Assembly: GCA_020342025.1 (NCBI GenBank)
Contig: CP070840.1
Coordinates: 4,156,805 to 4,180,922 of the forward strand
Origin: Deltaproteobacteria bacterium
GTDB taxonomy: Bacteria; Desulfobacterota; DSM-4660; Desulfatiglandales; HGW-15
Length of the DNA: 24,118 nt
Direction of reading: 5' to 3'
Shown here: positions 7,401 through 15,867 of the stretch, piece by piece
Numbering within the stretch: position 1 is the first letter of the stretch
Layout of the letters: every line of letters starts with the position of its first letter
Position numbers and translations under genes: made by a program
The notes under the pieces: generated by a model
What the model saw: the letters and a program-made list of their open reading frames with translations, nothing else
Database searches by the model: none
What the model was told of the DNA's origin: nothing

Positions 7401-9870
7401 TCCTCGCCAGAAGCTGGTCGTCATCACAGGGGTCTCCGGCTCGGGGAAATCAACCCTCGCTTACGACATTCTGTTTGCAGAGGGTCAGCGCCGGTATTTG
7501 GAAAGCCTGGCCCCTTACGTTCGACAATACGTGAAAATCCTGGAGCGGCCAGAAGTGGATTCGGTTTCGGGACTGCCCGCCACGGTGGCCATTCAACAAC
7601 GTATTAGTCACGCCAGTCGGCGGTCCACAGTGGCTACCCTCACTGAGATTTATCATTTCCTCAGACTTCTATATAGCAAGCTTGGCCGCCAGTACTGTCC
7701 CGGGTGCGACCGTCCTTTGAGAAAACAGACCAAACAAGAGATTGTAGACCAGATTCGAGATCGATACCAGCGGAAGAAGGCCGTGCTCTTGGCTCCCAAG
7801 GTGGCTGGGCGAAAGGGTTTCCACAAGGACGTGCTGGCCCAGGCCCTTCGGAAGGGTTACAGGGAAGCACGCATTGATGGGACCATCACGGCCCTTCGCC
7901 AAAACATGTCCGTGAGCCGATACCATGAACATACCATAGAGTTGGTGGCGGGCAGACTTCCCACAAGAAATCTCGAGAAGGTGGTCTGGCAGGCCCTCGA
8001 AGAAAGTGGGGGGAGCCTTTTGGTCATAGAGGACAAGGGCGTTGAAGCTGCCCGCGCCCCGGTTGAAACGGGATCTGCACTTCGCTCCGTCCAAGCGAGT
8101 GAGGAGATATTCAGCCTACGAGGGATCTGTCCTGCGTGCGGTATCGGTCTACAAGATCTGGACCCCCGCCTCTTCTCCTTCAACAGCAAACAGGGGGCCT
8201 GCTCCATGTGCGATGGGCTGGGGGTGCTGGATGATCCCTATGGGGACAAATCAGAGGTTTGCCCAAAATGTGGCGGCAGTCGTCTCAAACCCGAGGCCCT
8301 GGGAGTCAAAATCGGTGGTTATTCTATCTGGGATTTGGTTCGGCATTCAGCGAGCCATGTTCATGGGGTGCTCGAGGGATTCTCTTTTGCTCCCCACGAA
8401 GCCCCCATTGCCAAGCCCGTTATGGCTGAGATTCTCACACGACTATCTTTTATGAATAGACTTGGCCTTTCATATCTGTCCCTCAGTCGAAGCGGGGAAA
8501 CGCTCTCAGGCGGCGAGGCCCAGCGCATACGATTGGCCGCACAGCTTGGTTCTAACCTGACCGGGGTATGCTACATTTTGGACGAGCCGACCATTGGTCT
8601 CCATGCCAGGGACAATCAAATGCTCCTCAATGCCCTTAGAGATCTCAAAGAGCGAGGGAACTCCATTTTGGTCGTGGAGCATGACGAGGAAACCATCCGT
8701 GCCGCTGATCACATCATTGATCTGGGACCGGGCGCTGGACAGGACGGAGGATGGGTGGTGGCCTCTGGGAAACTCGCTGACCTCAAGAAGGTGACCGCAT
8801 CGGTCACGGGGGCCTCTTTTAACGGACATCCGCACACCATCACATCTCGTCTCAGGCCTTACGGTGATCGTCCTCGTCTCAAGGTTTTGGGCGCTGTTGA
8901 GCATAATCTGATGGGAATCGACGCGGATTTTCCTTTGGGTACCCTGATCTGCATTACCGGGGTTTCAGGGTCTGGCAAGTCCACGCTTCTTAAAGAGACC
9001 CTGTACAAAGGGGTCCGCAACCGGCTCCAGAACAAGAAATTTGAGACGGAGCACTGTAAAGACATCCAGGGATGGAAGGAACTGGACCGCGTTCTGGAAG
9101 TGGATCATAGCCCGATTGGTCGCACCCCAAGGTCGGTGCCCTCCTCTTATGTGGGCTTCCTTTCCCAAATACGAAGGCTTTTGGCAATGAGGCCCGATTC
9201 TCGCGCGAGAGGATATCGGCCCGGGCGATTTTCATTCAACCTGAAGGGGGGGAGATGCGAGGCCTGCAAGGGCCATGGTTCCCTGAAAGTGGCCATGAGC
9301 TTTCTCCCAGACGTGTACATTCGTTGTGAGGTGTGCGAAGGACAGCGGTTCAATCAAGAGACCCTGGATATTACCTACAAGGGAAAAAATATCTCAGAAA
9401 TTCTGGAACTCACCTTTGAGGAGGCGGCCACCTTTTTTGGGACTGTGCCGTCTATTCGCCGTGCACTCCAAGTGGTCTGTGATATTGGACTGGGCTATCT
9501 CCGGCTGGGACAACCCAGTCCCACACTCTCTGGGGGTGAGGCCCAGCGCATCAAGCTTGCGGAAGAATTGGCCAAGTCCACCCGGGGGCGTACCCTATAC
9601 ATCCTGGATGAACCCACCACGGGGTTGCACCTCGCTGATGTGCAGAGTCTTGTAAATGTCCTGCAAGCCTTGGTTGACCAGGGGAACACGGTGGCCGTCA
9701 TTGAGCACAACCTGGAGATCATTAAGGAGGCTGACTACATCATAGACCTGGGCCCCGAAGGGGGTGACCAGGGAGGACACGTGGTGGTAGCCGGTTCCCC
9801 TGTGGATCTCCTCACTACTCCGAACGGCTCTTACACGGCACAATACCTTAGAAAATACTTAAACGCCTAA
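4459..9870 (+). CDS. uvrA: Tandem-duplicated UvrA (four ATPase sites), excinuclease ABC subunit A
   Basis: The 1803-residue protein holds two UvrA units of about 940 and 860 residues joined head to tail; normal UvrA is about 940. UvrA is the damage-sensing ATPase of nucleotide excision repair and acts as a dimer that loads UvrB. Walker A GVSGSGKS occurs at about 41, 638, 991 and 1501; LSGGE signatures end near 492, 831, 1353 and 1694; all four Walker B motifs end in DEP. Zinc-type CxxC pairs occur in both units (273/276, 297/300 and 408/411; 1224/1227, 1248/1251 and 1268/1271), plus the C-terminal CxxC modules. Unit 1 has 107 residues between C300 and C408 (insertion domain), unit 2 only 16 between C1251 and C1268. 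Start: ATG 4459 follows GGAGG (4443-4447); the frame opens at 4327, but those 44 residues have no UvrA likeness. No uvrB or uvrC nearby. Confidence 0.93.
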   Translation: MKMQKRKTIAQQAIRIKGARQNNLKNLDLRIPLNHFIVVTGVSGSGKSSLAFDTLYAEGQRRYIETFSPYARQFMERMDRPQVEAIENIPPAIAIDRKDPVRTSRSTVGTMTELTDYVKLLYARLGQLHCRQCGIPVIPETPEHVWKALKDSPRGSEVIITFPISLRAATYEQLRRELGGMGFTRLFFDGQISFLDGWEPKKGVQELQIIADRILLRPSERKRIMDSLEQGFRFGKGRLDLWIGPALHPALGRDSGEAGGPIRHLAFSSRLECAKCAISYNAPLPNLFSFNSPVGACETCRGFGRTIDIDLDLIIPNPALSLEEGAIRPFGGRDDDRMEFDDLMAFCRRRKIPTKVPFHRLRKSHQKEIIEGTRDYYGVRGLFEWLETKTYKMHVRVYLSRYRSYVICPDCGGTRFKEEALLYRLGGLHIGQIYAMSVDEATDFFKNLSVPSEDLASQMILDEVRSRLTYLREVGLEYLTLDRQSRTLSGGEVQRVALTSALGSSLVNTLYILDEPSIGLHPRDNHRLIRILKGLRDLKNTIVVVEHDAEIIRQSDFMLDLGPGAGERGGQVTYFGPTSRVNDSLTGRYLKGKKRIPMPKERRTPEKSKWLTIRGAAEHNLKDINVQIPLGLFVCLTGVSGSGKSTIAEEILYKGLKRAKGDSQGKPGNHRAIEGLEQIDDAVLVDQRPIGRTPRANPLTYSKALDPIRRLLASTDGSKARGFGPGHFSFNVAEGRCDTCKGEGFEKVEMQFLSDVFITCPSCGGKRFKKEVLDVAYHGKNIDEILSMTVDQAISFFEDQTKVKVALAPLRDVGLGYIRLGQPINTLSGGEAQRLKLSRYLRTDNGRPQLFIFDEPTTGLHFEDIEKLLTALHRVVKQGNTVLVIEHNMDIVKSADWVIDLGPEGGDRGGQVVVTGPPEKVAAHRGSHTGKFLKNYLSDRRPRKKGEASPSVLSKPLSDRASAITIRGAKEHNLRNLSLSVPRQKLVVITGVSGSGKSTLAYDILFAEGQRRYLESLAPYVRQYVKILERPEVDSVSGLPATVAIQQRISHASRRSTVATLTEIYHFLRLLYSKLGRQYCPGCDRPLRKQTKQEIVDQIRDRYQRKKAVLLAPKVAGRKGFHKDVLAQALRKGYREARIDGTITALRQNMSVSRYHEHTIELVAGRLPTRNLEKVVWQALEESGGSLLVIEDKGVEAARAPVETGSALRSVQASEEIFSLRGICPACGIGLQDLDPRLFSFNSKQGACSMCDGLGVLDDPYGDKSEVCPKCGGSRLKPEALGVKIGGYSIWDLVRHSASHVHGVLEGFSFAPHEAPIAKPVMAEILTRLSFMNRLGLSYLSLSRSGETLSGGEAQRIRLAAQLGSNLTGVCYILDEPTIGLHARDNQMLLNALRDLKERGNSILVVEHDEETIRAADHIIDLGPGAGQDGGWVVASGKLADLKKVTASVTGASFNGHPHTITSRLRPYGDRPRLKVLGAVEHNLMGIDADFPLGTLICITGVSGSGKSTLLKETLYKGVRNRLQNKKFETEHCKDIQGWKELDRVLEVDHSPIGRTPRSVPSSYVGFLSQIRRLLAMRPDSRARGYRPGRFSFNLKGGRCEACKGHGSLKVAMSFLPDVYIRCEVCEGQRFNQETLDITYKGKNISEILELTFEEAATFFGTVPSIRRALQVVCDIGLGYLRLGQPSPTLSGGEAQRIKLAEELAKSTRGRTLYILDEPTTGLHLADVQSLVNVLQALVDQGNTVAVIEHNLEIIKEADYIIDLGPEGGDQGGHVVVAGSPVDLLTTPNGSYTAQYLRKYLNA

Positions 9871-9921
9871 ACCTTCCCAAAGCGATTCCTAATTCTTATG
9901 CTTCTCCTTCTCTTTCTATCT

Positions 9922-9956
9922 CTTACCGATTTCAGCCCAAGGCTGGTTTCGGTAAG
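9922..9956. terminator. Long hairpin between uvrA and sucC
   Basis: CTTACCGA (9922-9929) pairs with TCGGTAAG (9949-9956), and CAGCC (9933-9937) pairs with GGCTG (9941-9945), with a symmetric 3x3 internal loop and a CAA apex. There is no U-run after it, so it may be a factor-dependent stop, an RNA-stability element or a protein site rather than a standard terminator. It lies just upstream of a TTGACA box. Confidence 0.4.
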
Positions 9957-9959
9957 CAC

Positions 9960-9987
9960 TTGACAAGAGGTCATGGAACAGTAATAA
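9960..9987 (+). promoter_or_regulatory. Promoter candidate for sucC
   Basis: A perfect TTGACA box (9960-9965) is followed 16 bp later by TAATAA (9982-9987), a weak match to the -10 consensus. It lies about 40 nt before the sucC ribosome site, directly after the hairpin at 9922-9956, and would separate sucC expression from uvrA. Confidence 0.4.
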
Positions 9988-10029
9988 AGTCTTTCTCTAA
10001 TAATCATTCCTATCTCAAGGAAGGACGTT

Positions 10030-11196
10030 ATGAAATTACACGAATATCAGGCCAAAGATATATTCAGGAAGTCTGGAATTCCTGTCCCGGACGGTCAGGT
10101 GGCCACCTCTGGAGAAGAAGCCGTAAAGGTTGCCGAAAAGCTAAAAGGCCCGCCTTGGGTGGTTAAGGCCCAAGTCCACGCCGGGGGACGGGGAAAGGGG
10201 GGCGGTGTTCGGGTCGTCGATTCCCTTGATGAAGTGAGAGAGGTGAGCCAGACCATACTGGATCAGCCATTGATTACAAAACAGACGGACGCTGAAGGGA
10301 GAAGGGTCTATCGGGTCCTTATCGAGGAGGGTGTGAAGATCCATCAGGAGCTTTATCTGGCTATGGTGGTCGATAGATCCATGGCCAGGCCTGTTATGAT
10401 TTTCAGCCCGGCCGGGGGCATGGAAATCGAGGAAGTGGCGGCAAGAACACCAGGGCTTGTGTTGAAGGAATTTGTGAATCCCGTTACAGGTTGGATGCCC
10501 TATCACGGAAGATCGTTGGCCTATCAACTTGACCCGCTTCCCCAACCAGAGACTCTGAAGGCATTGATTTCTCTTATGGCTCGTTTATACAAGACGTTCA
10601 TGCGCCTCGATTGTTCCCTTGCAGAGATCAACCCGCTGGTCATCACAAAAGAGGGAGAAGTTGTGGCGATAGATGCCAAGATAGACGTGGATGACAATGC
10701 ACTTTTCAGGCAAAAGGAACTCTTGGCTCTTGATGATCCAAAGCAGAAGGATCCCCTGGAATTGAAAGCTGGGCAATACAACCTCAACTACATTCGCTTA
10801 GACGGGAACATTGGAGCCATGGTCAATGGTGCTGGCCTGGCCATGGCCACCATGGACGTGATCAAGATGGCTGGCGCTGAACCAGCCAACTTTTTGGACG
10901 TGGGTGGTGGGGCCAGCGAGGAGATGGTCACAAAGGGTTTTGAAATTATCCTGCAAGACAAAAAGGTAAAGGCCATACTCATAAACATTTTTGGTGGCAT
11001 TTTGAGGTGTGACGTCCTGGCCAGGGGCGTTTTGGCCGCCGCTGAGAAAACAGAGATCCCCGTGCCTCTGATCGTGAGGTTAGAGGGGACCAATGTGGAG
11101 GAGGGAAGGAGAATACTTGAAGAATCTGGTCTAAAGTTCTTGGTGGCCAAGGACATGGCAGAGGCCGCAGACCTGGTGACGAAGCAAGTGTCTTGA
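10030..11196 (+). CDS. sucC: Succinate-CoA ligase (ADP-forming) subunit beta
   Basis: At 388 residues this is the length of E. coli SucC. It makes the ATP-grasp and CoA-binding beta subunit of succinyl-CoA synthetase, which interconverts succinyl-CoA and succinate with nucleotide phosphorylation. Signature pieces are MKLHEYQAKDIF at the N-terminus, KAQVHAGGRGKGGG (ATP-grasp), EINPLV and DAKIDVDDNALFR (metal and nucleotide site), NGAGLAMATMD, and NIFGGILRCD near the C-terminus. The start follows GGAAGG at the normal distance. sucD follows in the same direction after an unusually long 298-nt gap filled by a repeat. It supports the TCA cycle or reversed acetate/propionate routes common in this group. 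Confidence 0.97.
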   Translation: MKLHEYQAKDIFRKSGIPVPDGQVATSGEEAVKVAEKLKGPPWVVKAQVHAGGRGKGGGVRVVDSLDEVREVSQTILDQPLITKQTDAEGRRVYRVLIEEGVKIHQELYLAMVVDRSMARPVMIFSPAGGMEIEEVAARTPGLVLKEFVNPVTGWMPYHGRSLAYQLDPLPQPETLKALISLMARLYKTFMRLDCSLAEINPLVITKEGEVVAIDAKIDVDDNALFRQKELLALDDPKQKDPLELKAGQYNLNYIRLDGNIGAMVNGAGLAMATMDVIKMAGAEPANFLDVGGGASEEMVTKGFEIILQDKKVKAILINIFGGILRCDVLARGVLAAAEKTEIPVPLIVRLEGTNVEEGRRILEESGLKFLVAKDMAEAADLVTKQVS

Positions 11197-11239
11197 TTTG
11201 TTATTTGTGCGCTTCTTGTGCGTTACTATAGACTAGGCC

Positions 11240-11425
11240 GTTGCTTCTCGTTTGTTCTTATCGCTCGCAAAGCACGAAACTCGAAATACGAAACAAATTC
11301 AAAATACGAATGTCTCAAATGCTCAAAGCAAGCTTTAAGAACCACAGAATAGAAGTTTCGGTCATTTGAATTTTGAAAATTTGGGCATTGTTTCGGATTT
11401 CGATATTCGGATTTCGGATTTTCAC
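11240..11425. repeat. AT-rich inverted repeat of TTCGGATTTCG type between sucC and sucD
   Basis: The left arm (about 11271-11330) is rich in ACGAAACTCGAAATACGAAAC phrases; the right arm (about 11355-11421) carries the complement, such as TTTCGGATTTCGATATTCGG, so the whole forms a long imperfect hairpin. The minus-strand translation (NPKSEYRNPKQ) is the well-known artefact produced by a widespread bacterial intergenic repeat of this kind, so the 73-codon frame there is not a gene. Its position inside sucCD is notable because the two genes are normally nearly adjacent. Confidence 0.75.
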
Positions 11426-11494
11426 CAGCAAAATTGGAACCCATCATATCATATTTTGGTTGAACAGGTTGCGAAGTTTAAGAGGTAGTGAGAG

Positions 11495-12370
11495 ATGAGT
11501 ATACTCGTAGATGAGAAAACGCGGGTTGTGGTCCAGGGGATCACTGGAAGGGAAGGAACCTTTCACACAAAGCAGATGTTGACCTACGGAACGGTCCTTG
11601 CCGCTGGCGTCACACCCGGAAAAGGGGGTCTACAGGTGGAGGGGATACCCGTATTCAACACCATCCGTGAGGCGGTTGAAAAGGAGGGCGTGAATGTCTC
11701 CTGTATCTTTGTCCCCCCTCCCTTTGCTGCCGATGCCATTATGGAGGCCGCTGCAGAAGGCCTTGGCGTCATTGTGTGTATCACAGAGGGAATTCCAACC
11801 CTTGACATGGTTAAGGTGGCAAGCTTTTTGGGTGAGAAGAGGGCCGTGCTCATAGGACCCAATTGTCCGGGCATAATATCTCCAGGTAAAACCAAGGTGG
11901 GGATCATGCCTGGTCCCATACACAAGCCTGGAAACGTTGGGGTTATTTCCAGGAGCGGAACCCTCACCTATGAGGTGGTGGACCAGCTGACGAGGGCGGG
12001 CCTCGGGCAATCCACCTGTATTGGCATCGGCGGTGATCCCATTGTGGGAACCACCTTTATAGACCATCTCAGGAGATTCAAGGAAGATCCTGAAACGGAG
12101 GGGGTGGTTCTTATCGGTGAAATAGGCGGTTCAGCGGAAGAGGAGGCCGCTGAATACATCAAGAGCGAATTTAAAAAACCGGTCATTGCTTTTATTGCCG
12201 GACAGACGGCTCCTCCTGGTCGACGAATGGGTCATGCGGGGGCCATTATCTCAGGCGGAAAGGGAAAGGCCGAGGACAAAATCAAGGCCCTTGAGTCGGC
12301 TGGAATAGCCGTTGCCCATAATTTGGGAAAACTGGGAGAGACCGCCCTTGAGGTCATGGGAAAAGCTTGA
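11495..12370 (+). CDS. sucD: Succinate-CoA ligase subunit alpha
   Basis: The 291-residue alpha subunit carries the CoA-binding Rossmann region ([14 protein letters not shown] near residue 15), the [11 protein letters not shown] and [11 protein letters not shown] loops, and GHAGAI with the phospho-acceptor His247, equal to His246 of E. coli SucD. It forms the catalytic heterodimer or heterotetramer with SucC. AGAGGTAGTGAG just before the ATG is a good ribosome site. The gene lies 298 nt after sucC across a repeat, so it depends on read-through or on an unseen promoter. The partial Cys-rich gene and tatA follow on the same strand. Confidence 0.97.
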   Translation: MSILVDEKTRVVVQGITGREGTFHTKQMLTYGTVLAAGVTPGKGGLQVEGIPVFNTIREAVEKEGVNVSCIFVPPPFAADAIMEAAAEGLGVIVCITEGIPTLDMVKVASFLGEKRAVLIGPNCPGIISPGKTKVGIMPGPIHKPGNVGVISRSGTLTYEVVDQLTRAGLGQSTCIGIGGDPIVGTTFIDHLRRFKEDPETEGVVLIGEIGGSAEEEAAEYIKSEFKKPVIAFIAGQTAPPGRRMGHAGAIISGGKGKAEDKIKALESAGIAVAHNLGKLGETALEVMGKA

Positions 12371-12410
12371 CCGAAGAGTGGCCACCTTTTCTTGACTGGG
12401 ATATATTGAA

Positions 12411-12926
12411 GTGTTAGTATCAAATTTAGGGGGTATAGGGTTTCCGGAGGATTTCCAAACAAGCCTCGCCCAAGATGGGAAGTTTCCTGAGATACTTTAT
12501 CCCGAATGGAGCAACCCAGAAAAGATAATGGATAAAGTCGTAAGCATAGAAAAAAGAATTGAGAGTAAGAAACAAGAGAAACAACTTGAAGCGTATCGCG
12601 GGAAACTTGAGGGCATTCAAAAGGTCATTCAATGCTCTTCATGTCACCATAGATGCGCCATGTGCGGTCATTATTTGAAGGAATCGGATACCACGCATGA
12701 CTCTCCATCAACGTCGTCTGGATTCGCGCTCTGTGGTTGCTGCAAAGCAGAATTTGAAGATTTCTTAGCCATCTCCCGAGAGAAAGGACGTTCCAACATC
12801 TTCTGGCACAACAAAGAGTGGGTCAAGATGTGGTCGGCATGGCTGGATTACCGACAGGCAATCGATGGTTTTGTAAATTCTCCGGAGTTTAAGTCACTGT
12901 TGGAAGAACTCACTAAAAAGTCATAA
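12411..12926 (+). CDS. Cys-rich conserved-looking hypothetical protein
   Basis: I do not recognise this protein. The longest frame starts at a GTG (12411) without a clear ribosome site and gives 171 residues; an internal ATG at 12528 gives 132 residues and may be the true start. Numbered from that ATG, a charged helical N-terminus ([16 protein letters not shown]) leads to Cys36, 39, 43 and 46 ([11 protein letters not shown]), then Cys69, 71 and 72 (CGCC). This suggests one or two zinc or iron-sulfur sites. A Trp-rich helical tail follows ([17 protein letters not shown]). No signal peptide is seen. It ends 16 nt before tatA, so the two may share a transcript with sucD. Confidence 0.65.
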   Translation: MLVSNLGGIGFPEDFQTSLAQDGKFPEILYPEWSNPEKIMDKVVSIEKRIESKKQEKQLEAYRGKLEGIQKVIQCSSCHHRCAMCGHYLKESDTTHDSPSTSSGFALCGCCKAEFEDFLAISREKGRSNIFWHNKEWVKMWSAWLDYRQAIDGFVNSPEFKSLLEELTKKS

Positions 12927-12942
12927 TCAGTGGAGGTTGTCA

Positions 12943-13137
12943 ATGTTTGGTATAGGTATGCCGGAACTTATCATAATCCTGATCATTATCTTGATTATCT
13001 TTGGCGCCGGCAAGCTTCCCCAGATAGGCAGTGGGCTAGGAAAGGGGATAAAAAACTTTAAGAAGGCGACCCAGGAGCAACCTGAAGAGTTGGCTCCTCC
13101 AGAAGAAGAAAAAGAAGAGGTTGAAGATAAGTCCTAA
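12943..13137 (+). CDS. tatA: Sec-independent translocase TatA/TatE-type subunit
   Basis: This 64-residue membrane protein has one N-terminal transmembrane helix (about residues 7-22, an Ile-rich run), the [10 protein letters not shown] hinge with the conserved Phe-Gly, an amphipathic helix ([12 protein letters not shown]) and an acidic Glu-rich tail. TatA oligomers form the pore for folded twin-arginine substrates. GGAGG at 12932-12936 lies 6 nt before ATG 12943, so this start is better than the TTG two codons earlier. tatB and tatC are not in the window, so this is a lone tatA, as often in deltaproteobacteria. Confidence 0.93.
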   Translation: MFGIGMPELIIILIIILIIFGAGKLPQIGSGLGKGIKNFKKATQEQPEELAPPEEEKEEVEDKS

Positions 13138-13161
13138 TCCCTCTGGCCCTTGACACGTGTT

Positions 13162-13188
13162 AATCAGGGAAATTCTCGAACCCTGGTT
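13162..13188. terminator. Hairpin between convergent tatA and ssb
   Basis: AATCAGGG (13162-13169) pairs with CCCTGGTT (13181-13188), with one G-U, across an 11-nt loop. It lies in the 55-nt gap between two convergent genes, where a shared terminator would be expected. No strong T-run is present on either side. Confidence 0.3.
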
Positions 13189-13192
13189 GCTT

Positions 13193-13609
13193 TCAAAAGG
13201 GTATATCATCATCAGGGATGGATATGGGCTCTTCAACCGGAAAAGCTTCCTCCCTGGCCTCCACTCTACCCTCTCTTCCTGGCGAACCGAGCATTTGCAT
13301 TGCCTGAGCGACAATTTCCGTGGTATAGCGCTTATTCCCTTCGCGGTCTTCCCAGGCCCGGGTCTGCAGCCTTCCTTCAATATAGACCTGTTTTCCTTTG
13401 TGCAGATACTCGCCGCATATCTCGCCCAAACGTCCCCAGGCCACAATCTTGTGCCACTCGGTTCGTTCTCCCTTTTCCCCGTTCTTGTTGGTCCACTGTT
13501 CATGGGTGGCCAAGCTGAAAGTGGCCACCGCTGTACCTGCTGGCGTATATCGGAGTTCTGGATCTGCGCCCAAGTTCCCCACTAAAATGACCTTATTTAC
13601 GCTTGCCAT
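13193..13609 (-). CDS. ssb: Single-stranded DNA-binding protein
   Basis: The 138-residue protein binds and protects single-stranded DNA as a tetramer in replication and repair. The OB fold fills residues 1-105 ([21 protein letters not shown], then [30 protein letters not shown]). A short linker leads to the acidic tip PDDDIPF, which recruits partner enzymes. The frame opens 26 residues earlier, but ATG 13609 follows AAAAGGAGATC and begins with the family's normal N-terminus. It stands alone and converges on tatA. Confidence 0.96.
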   Translation of the reverse strand: MASVNKVILVGNLGADPELRYTPAGTAVATFSLATHEQWTNKNGEKGERTEWHKIVAWGRLGEICGEYLHKGKQVYIEGRLQTRAWEDREGNKRYTTEIVAQAMQMLGSPGREGRVEAREEAFPVEEPISIPDDDIPF

Positions 13610-14135
13610 GCCCTGATCTCCTTTTACCAAACCGTTAACGGGTTCAAATTGTGGGTGCTCATCGCTTCGAAGGAGGAACGATTCCACCTATGAGAAACGG
13701 AGCTAAACTATCACAATCGAATTGGGGAGATCAAGGCAAATGAACTGGGGTTTTTAACAAAGGCCTAATCCTCAGGCGAGATCCCAATTTAGGGGCAATC
13801 TCTTCCGGTTCACATGGAGTAATGGAGTATTGCGAATTAAAAGTGGTGGTCGCCTGATTCTTCTAAACCCAGCACCCCGATACTCCAATACGCCCTGGCC
13901 CAGACCTGTTTCGCATAGATGGGTTGATGGAAAGGCCAGATATGCGTGAACAGCAAAGTCTATAGCCTGTTCATATGACGTCGCGCCAGGGCGGGCCAAC
14001 ACCCCAATCCTTTATTTCCATATTGACTCACGGCGGTTGAAGTTTTAAGCTGTTGTTAATTCAAAACAAGAACTTAGCTTAATCCGGTCTGTCTCTTAGA
14101 CGGAAAAACCTTCGATAGAATTACTCAGGGAAGAA
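13610..14135. other. Divergent intergenic region between ssb and RNase J
   Basis: This 526-nt stretch separates two divergent genes. It must hold both promoters, but I see no strong consensus pair; TTGACT at 14023-14028 is a weak -35 candidate for the RNase J gene. It contains octamer-repeat copy B at 13816-13894. The 76-codon minus-strand frame across that repeat reads like repeat translation (Arg-Arg-Pro-Pro-Leu-Leu) and is not called as a gene. Confidence 0.5.
13816..13894 (-). repeat. GGARTANT octamer inverted-array repeat, copy B
   Basis: The plus-strand arm has GGAGTAAT, GGAGTATT and GCGAATTA in a gapless row (13816-13839). The minus-strand arm has GGCGTATT, GGAGTATC, GGGGTGCT and GGGTTTAG (13894-13863). 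The arms pair imperfectly (about 14 of 18 over the best part) around a loop of about 23 nt. The inner part, minus-strand GGGTTTAGAAGAATC, resembles GGGTTACAATGAAGAA in copy C. It lies between divergent ssb and the RNase J gene. Confidence 0.7.
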
Positions 14136-15785
14136 ATGCTGAAAGTAACCCCTTTGGGGGGATTAGGAGAGATTGGTCTCAATATGATGGTCATGGAATA
14201 TGACGATCATATGCTCATTGTGGACGCCGGCTTAATGTTCCCAGAGGATTACATGCCCGGTGTGGATGTGGTCATACCCGATATTCAATATCTAAGAGAA
14301 AATAGGGATAAGGCAAAATCCATTGTTCTCACCCACGGCCATGAAGATCATATCGGCGCCATGCCCTTTTTTCTTAGGGAATTCAATATCCCCATCTTTG
14401 GGACCAATTTCACCATAGAACTCCTAAAGGAAAAGCTCAGGGAACATAATTTGCTGGAACAGGCGATTCTAAAGAAGATTAAGGCTGGAGATGTGACCAC
14501 ATTCGGTCCCTTTCAAGTGGAATATATCAGAGTTAACCACAGCATTGTGGATGGCGTGGGCTTAGCTATTGATACCCCGGAGGGAATTGTCATCCATTCA
14601 GGCGATTTCAGAATAGATCAGACCCCTGTTGATGGGCAATTAACGGATCTGGACAGGTTTGCACACTATGCAGAGCAAGGGGTGCTTGCCCTCTTTTCAG
14701 ACTCTACTAATGTGGAAAAAGAGGGTTTCACCCTGAGCGAAAGCGACGTTAAAAAGACCCTGGAGGAACTCTTCCAATCCTGTAAGGGGAGACTAATCGC
14801 TGCGGTTTTTGCCTCAAACATTTCAAGGATTCAGCAGATAGTCAACCTGGCAGTGAAATTCGACCGGAAAGTGCTGTTCAGTGGAAAAAGCATGCAGGCC
14901 AACATCCGGATTGCAAAGGCCGAAGGCTTTATTCATATTCCCGATGATGCTGAAATAGAAGAAAGGGCTGTGGACCAGTTCCCAGAGCATAGAATAGCGA
15001 TTGTCACCACAGGCAGCCAGGGAGAGCCCATGTCTTCACTGACCAGGATGGCACAGGACAAACACAAAAGGATAAGAATTAAGAAGGGGGATACCATAAT
15101 CCTCTCCTCGCGCTTCATACCTGGTAATGAAAGGGCCATCACCACGATTATTAATAATCTGTACCGGATGGGAGCAGAGGTGGTCTACGAAAAGGTATCC
15201 CATATCCACTCCTCTGGGCACGCCTACAAGGAGGAACTCAAGATATTACTCAATCTCATAAAGCCAAAATACTTTATGCCCATACACGGGGAGTTCCGGC
15301 ACCTTGTCAAACACACTCAATTGGCTATGGAAACAGGAATACCCCCGGACAGGCTCCTGCTCGTTGAGAATGGCACCACACTCTGTTTTGAGGACAGGGA
15401 AGCCAAATTTGGGGAACCGGTGACGACAGGGCGGGTACTTGTGGATGGCAAGGGCGTGGGAGATGTGGGTGAGGTGGTTCTGAGAGACCGGCGAAAACTT
15501 TCAGGAGACGGGGTGGTCATAGCCCTTCTGGCCATTGACGAAAAGACAGGAGAGGTGATTTATGGCCCTGATATTATTTCAAGGGGATTTGTGATTGAGG
15601 ATCAAAGCGGATTTATACTGGAGCAAGCCAAGTCCATGGTCTCTGATTTACTGGAAGAAATCGAAAACCCAAGTCACATTGACTGGACAGAAGTGGCACC
15701 TCTCATCAAAAGAAGGTTGAAACGTTTCTTTTATAAGGTTATTGAAAGAAGTCCTCTTATATTACCAATCATCATACCTGTATGA
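14136..15785 (+). CDS. rnj: Ribonuclease J
   Basis: The 549-residue enzyme is a metallo-beta-lactamase/beta-CASP ribonuclease with 5'-exonuclease and endonuclease activity in mRNA decay and rRNA maturation. The N-terminus LKVTPLGGLGEIGLNMMV is typical. The metal motif HGHEDH lies at 67-72; SGDFRID and FSDSTNVEKEGFT supply further ligands; SSGHAYKEEL and PIHGEFRHL belong to the beta-CASP and RNA 5'-phosphate region. The length matches bacterial RNase J of about 550. The start is preceded by CAGGGAAGAA. FtsK follows 82 nt downstream on the same strand. Confidence 0.95.
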   Translation: MLKVTPLGGLGEIGLNMMVMEYDDHMLIVDAGLMFPEDYMPGVDVVIPDIQYLRENRDKAKSIVLTHGHEDHIGAMPFFLREFNIPIFGTNFTIELLKEKLREHNLLEQAILKKIKAGDVTTFGPFQVEYIRVNHSIVDGVGLAIDTPEGIVIHSGDFRIDQTPVDGQLTDLDRFAHYAEQGVLALFSDSTNVEKEGFTLSESDVKKTLEELFQSCKGRLIAAVFASNISRIQQIVNLAVKFDRKVLFSGKSMQANIRIAKAEGFIHIPDDAEIEERAVDQFPEHRIAIVTTGSQGEPMSSLTRMAQDKHKRIRIKKGDTIILSSRFIPGNERAITTIINNLYRMGAEVVYEKVSHIHSSGHAYKEELKILLNLIKPKYFMPIHGEFRHLVKHTQLAMETGIPPDRLLLVENGTTLCFEDREAKFGEPVTTGRVLVDGKGVGDVGEVVLRDRRKLSGDGVVIALLAIDEKTGEVIYGPDIISRGFVIEDQSGFILEQAKSMVSDLLEEIENPSHIDWTEVAPLIKRRLKRFFYKVIERSPLILPIIIPV

Positions 15786-15867
15786 TACGGGATAGCCGGA
15801 TCAGCGGTTGAGCCGTTCAACTGAATGGTCATCTTTTTTGTCATATTGAAGTGAGGCCAGAGTCAAG

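Noticed and set aside
8042..8455. A 137-codon plus-strand frame inside uvrA
   Set aside because: It is out of frame with an intact UvrA segment whose zinc motifs are continuous; there is no sign of a frameshift.
11226..11447. A 73-codon minus-strand gene between sucC and sucD
   Set aside because: Its translation (NPKSEYRNPKQ style) is the well-known artefact of an AT-rich intergenic repeat.
13772..14002. A 76-codon minus-strand gene between ssb and RNase J
   Set aside because: It spans octamer-repeat copy B, has no ribosome site, and its Arg/Pro/Leu phrases come from the repeat.
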